DNA of 64,000 bases from Lysobacterales bacterium (GCA_016721015.1 JADKJL010000010.1:1-64000), one strand, 5' to 3'. Numbered from the stretch's first letter, positions 8,152-17,093 are shown. Notes: generated by a model from the sequence alone, not told the origin. Numbers and translations: made by a program.

Positions 8152-9911
8152 GCGCGCCCGCACCCCTGTCGTTCGAGAACTCGCGCCGCCTGACCGGACC
8201 CAACCTGTACTTCACCGAGCCCGGTGCGGTACTTGAGACGGTCGGCCATGGTGCCGATGACGCACGCGTGATTTGCGCCTGGCGGGCCAACGTCGCGCAC
8301 ATGCGCAGCGCGCTCGGCTGGCCGGATGCGCCATCGTGTGCGCGCCCGCATCACGGTGGCATGGCGCTCGCCTTTGCCGCGCCGCTCGATCAGTTGTTCA
8401 GCGCCACCGAAGTCAACGAATGGGCGTGGATGGCCGCGCGTGGCGAAGCCGAACTGTTTGCACCCGGGCACCCGCATGGCGGTGATGCCGATTCGGCGCT
8501 GGCGATGTTGCGCCGGCACGCGGCGGCCGAACGACGACCCGATCTGCTCGCCCTGATCATCGCAGCCAATGCGCGCAAGGTTCCGGTGCTGCTCGATGAC
8601 GATGCCTTGAGTCTCGGTTTCGGCCATGGCGGTCACACGTGGCCCATGCATGACTTGCCGTCGATCGAGGAGGTGCCGTGGCCGACCCTGCACGCAATTC
8701 CGATTGCCCTGGTGACCGGTTCGAACGGCAAGACCACCAGCGTGCGTCTGCTCGCGGCGATGCTGAAGGCACACGGCTTGCGCACGGGTTTCAGTTGTAC
8801 CGATGGCGTTTTCTTCGAGGGCTTGAGACTCGAAACCGGCGACTATTCCGGCCCGGCTGGCGCCCGCGCGGTGCTGCGCCACGGCGAAGTCGAAGCGGCT
8901 GTACTCGAAACCGCCCGCGGTGGCCTGCTGCGGCGCGGACTTGCCATCGCGCACGCCGATGCGGCCCTGGTGACGAATATCAGCGACGATCATTTCGGCG
9001 AATATGGCATCGATGATCTCGATGGATTGAGCGCAACCAAGCTGATCGTCGCACGCGCACTCGATGCCAACGGCGCGCTTGTGCTGAATGCCGACGATGC
9101 GCAGTTGCGCGAGCATGCACAGCGATTGGCGTGTCGGCTGGCCTGGTTCTCGCTGGATGACGACCATGCGCTGTTGCGCGCACATCGCAGCGGCGGCGGC
9201 GCAACCTGCGGCATGCGCGATGGCCACCTCTGGCTCGAACGCGAGTGGCGGCGTTTCGATCTCGGCACGGTCGAGGCGATGCCATTGACCGCACAGGGCC
9301 GTGCGCTTTACAACATTTCCAATATTGCCGGCGCGGCCCTGCTTGCCGATGCCCTCGGCGTTTCCTCGACGACCATTGGCGAGGTACTGGCGCGCTTCGG
9401 CCGCGATCGGCACGACAATCCGGGTCGGCTCGAACAATGGCAGTTCGGCGGCATCCACGTGCTGATGGACTATGCGCACAATCCCGAAGGCTTGCGCGGC
9501 CTGCTCGCGATCGCGCAGGGGATGGGTGGCCGCGGACGGCTCGGCCTGATCCTCGGCCAGGCCGGCAACCGCGAGGAAGCCGAGATCCGCGCGCTTGCCG
9601 CGGTCGCGGCGTCATTTGCGCCGGATCTGGTCGTGCTCAAGGATCTGGAAACCTACATGCGTGGCCGTGCGCATGGCGAAGTGGCTGGCCTGCTGCGTAA
9701 CGAATTGCTGGCGCAGGGACTGCTGGCGGATCGTTTGCCGATGCAAGCCAGCGAATCGGCCGCCGCCCGCCATGCGCTGGGCTGGGCGCGACCCGGTGAT
9801 CTGCTGGTGCTGCCCGTGCATGGACTGAAGGCCAAGTCCGATGTCGGCGGCCTGCTCGATCGGCTCGAGGCCGAGGGCTGGCAGGCCGGTCAACCCGTGC
9901 CGGCGACGTGA
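8148..9911 (+). CDS. CphA-like Mur ligase without ATP-grasp domain
   Basis: This 587-residue paralogue of the cyanophycin synthetase Mur-ligase half carries the P-loop LVTGSNGKTTSVRLL near residue 188, ETARGGLLRRG and DYAHNPEG. The first 180 residues do not show an ATP-grasp fold. The first standard start is GTG 8268, but the frame is open upstream to 8115 and codes for the plausible segment SFENSRRLTGPNLYF just after a CTG at 8148. That CTG overlaps the cphA stop (CTGA) and has GGGAG eight bases upstream, so I take it as the start. The role is probably an auxiliary step in cyanophycin synthesis; the exact reaction is unknown. Confidence 0.78.
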   Translation: MSAPAPLSFENSRRLTGPNLYFTEPGAVLETVGHGADDARVICAWRANVAHMRSALGWPDAPSCARPHHGGMALAFAAPLDQLFSATEVNEWAWMAARGEAELFAPGHPHGGDADSALAMLRRHAAAERRPDLLALIIAANARKVPVLLDDDALSLGFGHGGHTWPMHDLPSIEEVPWPTLHAIPIALVTGSNGKTTSVRLLAAMLKAHGLRTGFSCTDGVFFEGLRLETGDYSGPAGARAVLRHGEVEAAVLETARGGLLRRGLAIAHADAALVTNISDDHFGEYGIDDLDGLSATKLIVARALDANGALVLNADDAQLREHAQRLACRLAWFSLDDDHALLRAHRSGGGATCGMRDGHLWLEREWRRFDLGTVEAMPLTAQGRALYNISNIAGAALLADALGVSSTTIGEVLARFGRDRHDNPGRLEQWQFGGIHVLMDYAHNPEGLRGLLAIAQGMGGRGRLGLILGQAGNREEAEIRALAAVAASFAPDLVVLKDLETYMRGRAHGEVAGLLRNELLAQGLLADRLPMQASESAAARHALGWARPGDLLVLPVHGLKAKSDVGGLLDRLEAEGWQAGQPVPAT

Positions 9912-9914
9912 GTG

Positions 9915-9937
9915 ACGGCCCCTCTGCTGATGGGCCG
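9915..9937. terminator. possible bidirectional terminator hairpin
   Basis: CGGCCC (about 9916-9921) and GGGCCG (about 9932-9937) form a six-pair G/C stem with a ten-base loop between the convergent cphA-like gene and the phosphatase/DsrE gene. There is no clear T-run, so this is only a candidate. Confidence 0.35.
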
Positions 9938-9951
9938 CGAAGCCAGGGTGC

Positions 9952-10980
9952 TCAGGGAATCAGGCTGTAGCCATCGGCCTGAAGGTCGGCCAGGGTGGTC
10001 ATCGCCGACAGTTCGACACGGACATCGTTGCGCACATCGGCAATCGTATAGTCCGCGTGAACCATGGCCTGACCACAAAGCGAGATGCGCACACCGGCTT
10101 CGTGCAAGGCGGCGATCAAGCCGGCGTCCGGATTGGGTTTGCCGAATTTCTTCTGGTAGCTCGCGTCGGCCAGCACGGCCGCTGTCGCCTTGCCGTGAAC
10201 GACCACGACAAGCTTGATCTTGTCGGCGGGCACCCCGGCCAATGCATACAGGTTGAGCGCGCGTGCCGCGATCTCGAGCCGGCGATTGAGGCCGGCGTCG
10301 TTGACCTCATCGGACTTCGCATCGATGACCAGCCGGTATTCGCGGTCGGCCGCCGGCATCTTTACCGACGCCGGCAAGGCGTATACGCCGCCGGCCATTG
10401 CGATGCGCGGATAGGCCAGCGCCGGGCGAGCATCTGCGGACGGCGGCGCTGTCGGCGTTCGCGAGCCGGCCTCACGGCTCGCCAATTGCCGCGTGACCAC
10501 CGGCTCCAGACTCTTCAGTCCCCAGGCCTTGCCGATCTCGATTGCCGCCGCCGGCGATCTTCCCTGCAGCCTGGCCGCGCGCAGCGCCATCAGCGCGCCG
10601 ACCCGGTTGCTCGATGCGCAGTGGATCAGGGTGGGTTTGTTGCCGGCTTCCGCGATCAGGCGGTCGAGCTCGTCGACATGTCCGCTGGTGAGCCCGGCGG
10701 CGCCATCGATCGGCAGGCTCCGATACTCGATTCCAGCCGCCCGCACGGCTGCGCCTTCGTCGAAATCCGGAGTCTCGCTGTCCTCGCTCAGATCGATCAC
10801 GAGGCGCACGCCGGCCTGCTTGAGGCGATCGATGTCAGCCGCACCCAGGCGCCCTGAAGCCACCAGGTTCGGCGTATGGCAACTCATGTTGGGCAGACTG
10901 TCGAGGATCTTTCCCTCGAGCGCGCAACTGGCCCAGGCCGGAGCACCGATGACAAGCAGGATGAAGGCAAGAAGACGCAT
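9952..10980 (-). CDS. Exported fusion of DUF442-type phosphatase-like and DsrE-like domains
   Basis: This is a 342-residue protein with a Sec signal peptide (MRLLAFILL to about residue 18). Residues about 20-150 form a beta-lactamase-hydrolase-like (DUF442) phosphatase domain with signature HCASSNRVGAL (Cys121, Arg126). Residues about 195-342 resemble the DsrE/DsrF sulfur-relay family (conserved LNLYALAGV segment, VVVHGKAT, and ISLCGQAM with a single Cys near residue 311). It starts at ATG 10980; longer in-frame extensions upstream lack a signal. DUF442 proteins are linked to sulfide handling, so a periplasmic sulfur-related role is possible but inferred. Confidence 0.75.
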   Translation of the reverse strand: MRLLAFILLVIGAPAWASCALEGKILDSLPNMSCHTPNLVASGRLGAADIDRLKQAGVRLVIDLSEDSETPDFDEGAAVRAAGIEYRSLPIDGAAGLTSGHVDELDRLIAEAGNKPTLIHCASSNRVGALMALRAARLQGRSPAAAIEIGKAWGLKSLEPVVTRQLASREAGSRTPTAPPSADARPALAYPRIAMAGGVYALPASVKMPAADREYRLVIDAKSDEVNDAGLNRRLEIAARALNLYALAGVPADKIKLVVVVHGKATAAVLADASYQKKFGKPNPDAGLIAALHEAGVRISLCGQAMVHADYTIADVRNDVRVELSAMTTLADLQADGYSLIP

Positions 10981-11307
10981 GGCGGTTCCTCGGCGAGCGG
11001 GTCGTGCGGGGTATCCGCACCACTGCACAGTAGCAAGCCGCGCCAATGAAGCAAGTCGCAGGCTGGATCACGACGGCAATCCAGCCAACGCCAATCGCCT
11101 TGCCGTGTCCGCTCGCGGGATTCGAGCTGTGTTCGGCGCGACGCACGCGCTGGCCACGGCGGCCGATCCGCACAATACCCATGCGCATGGAGATACCGCC
11201 AGGCCGCGCTGACCCTTGCGTTCACGGGAAATCAGGCGATTAACCCGATTTGAAGCGAATGCCCAGTAGAATAGGCGACTCGTCTTTTCCAACATGGCCT
11301 GGAATAC
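10981..11307. other. divergent intergenic region before fabA
   Basis: These 327 bases between the divergent phosphatase/DsrE gene and fabA must contain both promoters. I saw no clear sigma-70 boxes, palindromic operator or RNA element. AT content rises in the last 80 bases before fabA. Confidence 0.4.
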
Positions 11308-11823
11308 ATGCCTCGACCTGCTTCGCTCGATTACGAGCAACTCCTCGCCTGTTCCCGTGGCGAGCTGTTTGGCCCCGGCAACGCGAAACTCCCGGCACCA
11401 CCGATGTTGATGTTCGATCGCATCACGCGCATTGACGTGGACGGCGGCGTCCACGGCAAGGGCACGGTGCATGCCGAACTCGATATCCGCCCCGATCTAT
11501 GGTTTTTCGGCTGTCATTTCGAGGGCGATCCGGTCATGCCCGGTTGTCTCGGCGTGGATGCGATGTGGCAACTGGCCGGCTTCTACCTGCCCTGGCTCGG
11601 TGAGCCGGGTCGCGGCCGCGCGCTCGGCGTCGGCAAGGTGCGCTTCAGCGGCCAGGTGCTGCCGAGTGCGAAACTGGTTCGCTATGAAGTCGATGTGCGC
11701 CGGATCATGCGCGGCAAGCTGGCCCTGATCATCGCCGACGGTCGCACCTACGTCGACGATCGCGAGATCTATGCCGCCGACGATTTGCGCGTCGGTCTTT
11801 TCACGTCAACGGACGGGTTCTGA
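11308..11823 (+). CDS. fabA: 3-hydroxydecanoyl-ACP dehydratase/isomerase
   Basis: This 171-residue enzyme dehydrates 3-hydroxydecanoyl-ACP and isomerises trans-2 to cis-3-decenoyl-ACP, the branch point for unsaturated fatty acids under anaerobic conditions. The active-site segment WFFGCHFEGDPVMPGCLG (about residues 66-83) includes the catalytic His71, and the Asp follows in VDAMWQL. Length and motifs match FabA rather than FabZ. fabB starts one base after its stop, the classic fabA-fabB operon. Confidence 0.96.
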   Translation: MPRPASLDYEQLLACSRGELFGPGNAKLPAPPMLMFDRITRIDVDGGVHGKGTVHAELDIRPDLWFFGCHFEGDPVMPGCLGVDAMWQLAGFYLPWLGEPGRGRALGVGKVRFSGQVLPSAKLVRYEVDVRRIMRGKLALIIADGRTYVDDREIYAADDLRVGLFTSTDGF

Positions 11824-11824
11824 G

Positions 11825-13033
11825 ATGCGTCGTGTCGTAGTGACCGGCATGGGCCTGGTGTCCTGCCTTGGCAATACCCTGGAATCGGTGTCGACTTCGT
11901 TGCGCAAGGGCATCAGCGGCATTCGCCTGGTGCCAGAATATGCCGAACTCGGCCTGCGCAGCCGTGTCGCTGGCGCGCCGGAAATCGACCTCGAAGCCAG
12001 CATCGACCGCAAGCTGAAGCGCTTCATGGGTGATGCGGCGGCGTATGCCTACGTCGCCATGCGCTCGGCAATCGCACACGCCGGTCTGGTCGAGGAACAG
12101 GTGCGCAGCCTGCGCAGCGGCGTGATTGCCGGTTCCGGTGGCGGATCACCGCAATGGCAGATCGAGGCGGCCGATCTGCTGCGCAAGAAAGGCGTGCGCC
12201 GGATCGGCCCGTACATGGTGCCGCGCACGATGTGTTCGACCGTTTCGGCGACACTGGCCACCGCGTTTGGCATCCTCGGCCTCAGCTATTCGATCTCGGC
12301 CGCCTGCGCAACCTCGGCGCATTGCATCGGCGCTGGTGCCGACCTGATTCGCCACGGCGCGCAGGATGTGATGTTTGTCGGCGGCGGCGAGGAGCTGCAC
12401 TGGGGCATGACCTCGATGTTCGACGCGATGGGCGCGCTTTCGACCGGCCACAACGACGATCCGACCCGCGCCTCGCGTCCCTACGATGTCGATCGCGATG
12501 GTTTCGTCATCGCCGGTGGCGGCGGCATGCTCGTTCTCGAGGAATACGAACACGCCAGGGCACGCGGCGCGCACATCCATGCCGAGCTGGTCGGCTACGG
12601 CGTCACCTCCGATGGCGCCGACATGGTTGCGCCGACCGGTGAAGGCGCGGTGCGTTGCATGCAGATGGCATTGCACGGTGTCGATGCACCGATCGATTAC
12701 ATCAACACGCACGGCACGGCGACGCCGCTCGGCGACATCGTCGAATTGAATGCGTTGCGCGAAGCCTTCGCCGATCATGTGCCGGCGCTGTCTTCGACCA
12801 AGGCGCTGAGCGGACATTCGCTCGGCGCGGCCAGCGTGCACGAGGCGATCTACAGTCTGATCATGCTCAACGAGAACTTCATCGCCGGATCGGCGCATGT
12901 CGATACGCTCGATCCGCGCGCCGAAGGATTCCCGATCGTGCGCGAGAGCCGCGATGCAAAGCTCGATACGGTGATGTCGAACAGTTTCGGTTTCGGCGGC
13001 ACCAATGCCAGCCTGGTGTTTGCGCGGGTGTGA
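11825..13033 (+). CDS. fabB: 3-oxoacyl-ACP synthase I
   Basis: This 402-residue condensing enzyme elongates cis-3-decenoyl-ACP made by FabA. The Cys-His-His triad is visible: ISAACATSAHCIG (Cys near 162), NTHGTATPLGD (His near 297) and SGHSLGAASVHEA (His near 333). The start ATG at 11825 comes one base after the fabA TGA. An upstream in-frame start at 11771 would overlap fabA and add unrelated residues. Confidence 0.95.
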   Translation: MRRVVVTGMGLVSCLGNTLESVSTSLRKGISGIRLVPEYAELGLRSRVAGAPEIDLEASIDRKLKRFMGDAAAYAYVAMRSAIAHAGLVEEQVRSLRSGVIAGSGGGSPQWQIEAADLLRKKGVRRIGPYMVPRTMCSTVSATLATAFGILGLSYSISAACATSAHCIGAGADLIRHGAQDVMFVGGGEELHWGMTSMFDAMGALSTGHNDDPTRASRPYDVDRDGFVIAGGGGMLVLEEYEHARARGAHIHAELVGYGVTSDGADMVAPTGEGAVRCMQMALHGVDAPIDYINTHGTATPLGDIVELNALREAFADHVPALSSTKALSGHSLGAASVHEAIYSLIMLNENFIAGSAHVDTLDPRAEGFPIVRESRDAKLDTVMSNSFGFGGTNASLVFARV

Positions 13034-13043
13034 GGTGCTGGGA

Positions 13044-13167
13044 GCCGGGAATGGGGAATGGGGAATAGGTAAAAGCAGTTCGCGCAGGACGGTGTATCCC
13101 GCCTCGCAACCGCGGCTTCCCGCTCACCGCTTGGCCGATTCCCTATTCTCCATTCCCGATTCCCGGC
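13044..13167. terminator. long inverted repeat between convergent genes
   Basis: The left arm 13044-13069 (repeated GGGAATG units) and right arm 13142-13167 are reverse complements with a few mismatches, enclosing a 72-base loop. It lies between convergent fabB and the FNR-type regulator, so it may act as a bidirectional terminator. The GGGAATGGGGAAT unit is a common intergenic element in xanthomonads. Confidence 0.55.
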
Positions 13168-13170
13168 ACT

Positions 13171-13929
13171 TCAACCGTGCAGGATGCAGCGCGCAAGCTG
13201 ACGCAACTGGCCGGGCTGGAGCAGATCGACATCACGCTCGTCGACCCGGATCAGACCCTGATCCTGGAATCTGCGCAGCACACGACTGACCGTTTCCGGA
13301 GCCAGGCGCAGGTGATTGGCGATGTCGCCACGCGGCATGCTCAAGCGGAAACGGGTTGCCGAGAAACCGCGCGCGGCATAACGATCGGCGAGCATGACCA
13401 GAAACGCCGCCATGCGCTCGTTGGCGTTGTAGTCGCCCGCGAGCAAGGCCGCCTTGCCGATATCGGCACTGAGCAGGCGAAACAACTGCTGCTGGATGCC
13501 TGACATGCGCGTGGCCAGCACGGCCAGAGCGGGAAACGAGAAACGGCACAGATAGACCGTATCGAGCGCGATCGCATCGCACGGATAGCGCGCCGGATGG
13601 ATCGCATTGAGTCCGACCATCTCGCCCGGGAGATGGAAACCGAGGATCTGCTCGCGGCCTTCCTCGTCGACCAGCGAGGTCTTCACCGTGCCGGCACGCA
13701 CCGCGAAGATCGACTCGAACTTCTCGCCAGTACGGAAGATATGATCCCCGGCATGGAAAGGCCCGACATGTTCGACCAGGCAGTGCAATTCTTCCAGGGT
13801 CTGCTTGTCGTAGCCGCCGGGCAGGCAGATTTCGCCAAAGGCGCAGGTCGAACAGAAATGCACGGCATCGCCATCGCCTTCGCCCGGATCCGGCAGGGCA
13901 AATCGCCCTATGCGTTTGATGCTGCTCAT
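13171..13929 (-). CDS. FNR-type oxygen-sensing transcription regulator (copy 1)
   Basis: This 252-residue CRP/FNR family regulator has the N-terminal cluster Cys motif CSTCAFGEIC (Cys26, 29, 35). Together with a central Cys (YPCDA, near 119) it can hold an oxygen-labile [4Fe-4S] cluster. A cyclic-nucleotide-like beta barrel (about 45-150) and a C-terminal helix-turn-helix (RGDIANHLRLAPETVSRVLR) follow. ATG 13929 is preferred; ATG 13938 is an alternative. It neighbours the nitrite reductase genes, and FNR boxes lie between nirK and ccoN, so it probably controls them. A second paralogue is at 26468. Confidence 0.9.
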   Translation of the reverse strand: MSSIKRIGRFALPDPGEGDGDAVHFCSTCAFGEICLPGGYDKQTLEELHCLVEHVGPFHAGDHIFRTGEKFESIFAVRAGTVKTSLVDEEGREQILGFHLPGEMVGLNAIHPARYPCDAIALDTVYLCRFSFPALAVLATRMSGIQQQLFRLLSADIGKAALLAGDYNANERMAAFLVMLADRYAARGFSATRFRLSMPRGDIANHLRLAPETVSRVLRRFQDQGLIRVDERDVDLLQPGQLRQLARCILHG

Positions 13930-14185
13930 TGCCACCATCGGGATCACGCCGAACCGGCGCGTTTCAGCCCTGCCGCGACGCCCCATGACTCCGCGCATTG
14001 CCGGCGAATGATACGCAGGATGCTGGATTTCTGCGAATCCGGGGCACGAAAATGCGCGCGTCTGGATGCGGCATGTGCGCGCAGCAGCCGGGCCGATGCG
14101 GCGCCAGCACGAGCAAGGTGGCCGGCGTAAGGGGTAAAGAACGAGATGGCTGGTCGACGCTCGTTGCCGCCCACATCTCCAGGGT

Positions 14186-14770
14186 TCAGTGCGTGCCCAG
14201 CACCTGTTTGATGGCAGCGACGAATTCGGGATCGACCTTGCCCATCGTTTCCGTGCGGGCAACGATCCGCCCTTGTGCATCCAGCAGGATCAGCACACTG
14301 GTGTGGCTGAATTCGCCATCGTCCAGCGGCCGGTACTGGATGCCGAGGATCGCGGCGATCTTGCGCACATGGGCGGCATCGGTTCCGGTCAGGCTCCAGC
14401 GTGCGGTATCCACCTTGCGCTTGTCGGCGAGGGCCTTGAGCGCGGCCGGATTGTCGCGTTTGGCGTCGAAGCTGACCATCAGCACGGACAACTTCGCACG
14501 CTCGTCTTCTCCGAGCGCGCGTTCGCTCATGCGCGCTGTATCGATGATCAGCGGGCACATGTACGGGCACGAGGCATAGAACATCGTCAGCAGGCGCGGC
14601 TTTCCGCGCAGGCTGGCGAAATCGATGGTCTTGCCATCCTGATCGAGCAGGGGTGCATGCAACTGGTAGACCGAATCACCCGGCAGATCCGTGCCGGGGG
14701 CGGCGCGTGCCGAAAAGGCGATGCCGGACATCGCCAGCACGAGCAGAATGGCCAGGGCGTAACGAATCAT
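14186..14770 (-). CDS. SCO1/SenC copper chaperone
   Basis: This is a 194-residue thioredoxin-fold protein with an N-terminal signal/anchor (residues 1-23). The copper ligands are present: ASCPYMCPL (Cys68, Cys72) and the distal His in EFSHTSVLIL (near residue 158). SCO proteins deliver copper to or reduce CuA/Cu sites outside the inner membrane. Here it is co-transcribed with nirV and nirK, its start overlapping the nirV stop by four bases, so copper delivery to NirK is the likely job. It could equally serve an oxidase. Confidence 0.9.
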   Translation of the reverse strand: MIRYALAILLVLAMSGIAFSARAAPGTDLPGDSVYQLHAPLLDQDGKTIDFASLRGKPRLLTMFYASCPYMCPLIIDTARMSERALGEDERAKLSVLMVSFDAKRDNPAALKALADKRKVDTARWSLTGTDAAHVRKIAAILGIQYRPLDDGEFSHTSVLILLDAQGRIVARTETMGKVDPEFVAAIKQVLGTH

Positions 14771-15555
14771 CGGCCATCTCCTGAACCGGGGCGGACACAA
14801 CGGAAGCCAAGGTTGCCCGTAACATCGGCACCCTTGAGCGAGGACAGCATGGCAATACGCATGAGGATCGCGAAGTTGTCGCGATCCTGCATCGACAGCG
14901 CACCGGCACCGCAGAACTTGAGCCGCTCGGGATCACCCTGGTCGCGATTGTCGGCGCTGACCATCAGCGCATTGAAATCATCGACCCATTCCCAGACCAG
15001 TCCGTGCACGTCGCGCACGCCATAGGCATTGGCCTCGCCCCCGATATTGCCGGCCGCACCGCCCGAGGTCTGCGAGTACCACGAAAGAATGCGATTGCGC
15101 CATTCCGGATCGGCGCGGGCATCGCGGCGCGTGGCATCGGCGGCGGCGACATATTCCCACTCATGCCAACTCGGCAGTCGCGCATCCTCGCTCTCGCAAT
15201 AGGCCTGTGCGGCAAACCAGCTCACCTTGACCACAGCCTGGCGTGACTGGTCGGCGCCGATGGCATCAGCCGCCGGCCACTGATCCAGATAACGTGATTC
15301 GGCAAACACCGAAGCCACCTTGTCGCGCCGCCACTCCGGATTCTTCTTCGCAAAAGCGAGAAATTCGTCATTGGTGACCGGCTCGCTGCGCATGCGCATG
15401 GCCGCGACCTCGACATCAAGCAGCTTGTCCTCGCTGCCCGGCAACACCGACTGGAACGAACCGGCCGGTATGTCGATGTATTCGGCTGCCTGCAACGGCA
15501 TCACCCCGGCAAATGCGAGGGTGATGCCAAGCAGCACTGGCAGACGGAAAATCAT
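14767..15555 (-). CDS. nirV: NirV-like formylglycine-generating-enzyme family protein
   Basis: This 262-residue exported protein has a signal peptide (MIFRLPVLLGITLAFAGV) followed by an FGE/SUMF1 (C-type-lectin-like) domain. Typical strings are SEPVTNDEFLAF, ARLPSWHEWEYVA, GVRDVHGLVWEWVDD and GFRCVRPG. The paired active-site cysteines of true formylglycine enzymes are not evident. Proteins of this type are encoded next to nirK in many denitrifiers and are named NirV, with unproven function. ATG 15555 is chosen because the signal peptide starts there. It lies 26 bases downstream of nirK. Confidence 0.82.
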   Translation of the reverse strand: MIFRLPVLLGITLAFAGVMPLQAAEYIDIPAGSFQSVLPGSEDKLLDVEVAAMRMRSEPVTNDEFLAFAKKNPEWRRDKVASVFAESRYLDQWPAADAIGADQSRQAVVKVSWFAAQAYCESEDARLPSWHEWEYVAAADATRRDARADPEWRNRILSWYSQTSGGAAGNIGGEANAYGVRDVHGLVWEWVDDFNALMVSADNRDQGDPERLKFCGAGALSMQDRDNFAILMRIAMLSSLKGADVTGNLGFRCVRPGSGDGR

Positions 15556-15581
15556 GACAGGGCAATCGTCTCGCACCGAAC

Positions 15582-17093
15582 TCAGTGCGCCGCACCTTCG
15601 GCACGCGGCGTATCGGCGCGGATCTTGGCGACCTGTTCCGCACTGACACGACCATCCTTGTTGCCCCAGCTGTTGAACACGTAGGTCAGGACGTTGGCGA
15701 TTTCGTCATTGTTGAGCTGGCTCATCGGCGGCATCACCGAGTCGTACTCCTTGCCGTTGACCGTGACCTTGCCGGACAGGCCGTTGAGGACGATATGGAT
15801 CGCCTGCTCCGGATCCTTGGCGATGAAATCGGATTTCGCCAGCGGCGGGAACACGCCCGGGAGGCCGAGCCCGGTTTCCTGATGACAGACCGAACAGGTT
15901 CCGTTGAAGTGTGCCTTGCCGGCCGCGACCTGCTGCTCGATGGTCAGATTGCCGCTGACTTCGGCGGCACGTGCCTCGCCCACCGAGGCCAGGTTGGCCG
16001 ACTTGTCGCCAAGATAGACATAGTCGACTTCCTTGCCCGAATAAATCGCCTTGTTGTCTTCGCCTTCGACCTTGAGGATCGCCAGCGCGCCCTTGTTGAA
16101 CGCGCGGAAGATCGAATGATCGACCAGCACGTAGCTGCCCGGAACCTCGACGCGGAAGTCGGCCATCATCGCGCCGCCGGATGGAATCAGCGTGGTCTGC
16201 ACGTTTTCCTGGTAGTGCGTGCCGCCTTCGTACCAGACGCGGTCGAAGATCTCGCCGATGACATGGAAACTCGAAACGAGGTTCGGCCCGCCATTGCCGA
16301 CGAACAGGCGGATGGTGTCCCCGGTCTTCGCCTTCAGTGCCTTCTCGTTGATCAGGGCACCTTCGGAGCCGTTGAAGAGGACATAGGTCGGGTTCTCGTC
16401 GATCGCCTTCTGCATGTCGAAGGCCTGCAGGCCTTTCTGGCGATACTTGCCGACCGTGTAGAAATCGCCCTGCATGACGTAGTACTCGTGATCGACCGGC
16501 GGCAGGCCTTCCGGCGGCTCGACCAGGATCATGCCGTACATGCCGTTGGCGATATGCATGCCGACCGGCGCGGTCGCGCAGTGGTAGACGAACAAGCCGT
16601 GATTGAGTGCCTTGAAGGTGAATTGCGATTCGTGACCCGGTGCGGTGAAGCTTGAGGCGGCGCCACCGCCCGGCCCGGTCACGCCGTGCAAGTCGATGTT
16701 GTGCGGCATCTTCGAATCGGGATGGTTCTTCAGATGAAACTCGACCGTATCGCCCTGACGCACACGAATGAAGCTGCCCGGCACGGTGCCGCCAAACGTC
16801 CAGAATGTGTAACGCACGCCTTCGGAAATCTCGAGTTCGCGCTCCTGCACTTCCAGCTCGACGATCACCTTGGCCGGCGCGGTGCGGCCGGTCGCCGGCG
16901 GCACGGCCGGGGGACTGGTCAGAATCGCATGCACGGGCTCGCCCTGCGGCGGCCCCATGTCGCCCTTGGCCGAACCGCCCGTGTCCTTGGTGACGGCGGC
17001 CTGAACTCCGCCAAGCGGGGTCGGGGTGTTGTCCGATGAGCAGGCCGTCAGCAACAGCGCCGACAGCAGCATGCCCGTGATTCCGTATTTCAT
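15582..17093 (-). CDS. nirK: Copper nitrite reductase lipoprotein with C-terminal cytochrome c domain
   Basis: This 503-residue protein reduces nitrite to NO outside the inner membrane. It starts with a lipoprotein signal (LLLTACSSD, lipobox Cys near 18) and a Pro/Gly-rich linker. Two cupredoxin domains follow with type-1 copper ligands in FVYHCATAPVGMHIANGM (His171, Cys172, downstream His and Met) and type-2 ligands in PHNIDLH, SFHVIG and VDHSIF. A class I cytochrome c domain with CSVCH (400-404) and distal Met in MPPMSQL ends the protein. The fused haem domain probably accepts electrons directly. ATG 17093 is chosen because the lipoprotein signal begins there. Confidence 0.95.
   Translation of the reverse strand: MKYGITGMLLSALLLTACSSDNTPTPLGGVQAAVTKDTGGSAKGDMGPPQGEPVHAILTSPPAVPPATGRTAPAKVIVELEVQERELEISEGVRYTFWTFGGTVPGSFIRVRQGDTVEFHLKNHPDSKMPHNIDLHGVTGPGGGAASSFTAPGHESQFTFKALNHGLFVYHCATAPVGMHIANGMYGMILVEPPEGLPPVDHEYYVMQGDFYTVGKYRQKGLQAFDMQKAIDENPTYVLFNGSEGALINEKALKAKTGDTIRLFVGNGGPNLVSSFHVIGEIFDRVWYEGGTHYQENVQTTLIPSGGAMMADFRVEVPGSYVLVDHSIFRAFNKGALAILKVEGEDNKAIYSGKEVDYVYLGDKSANLASVGEARAAEVSGNLTIEQQVAAGKAHFNGTCSVCHQETGLGLPGVFPPLAKSDFIAKDPEQAIHIVLNGLSGKVTVNGKEYDSVMPPMSQLNNDEIANVLTYVFNSWGNKDGRVSAEQVAKIRADTPRAEGAAH

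Noticed and set aside
6250..8163. 637-residue minus-strand open frame
   Set aside because: Lies wholly antisense to cphA and has no recognisable motif or ribosome site.
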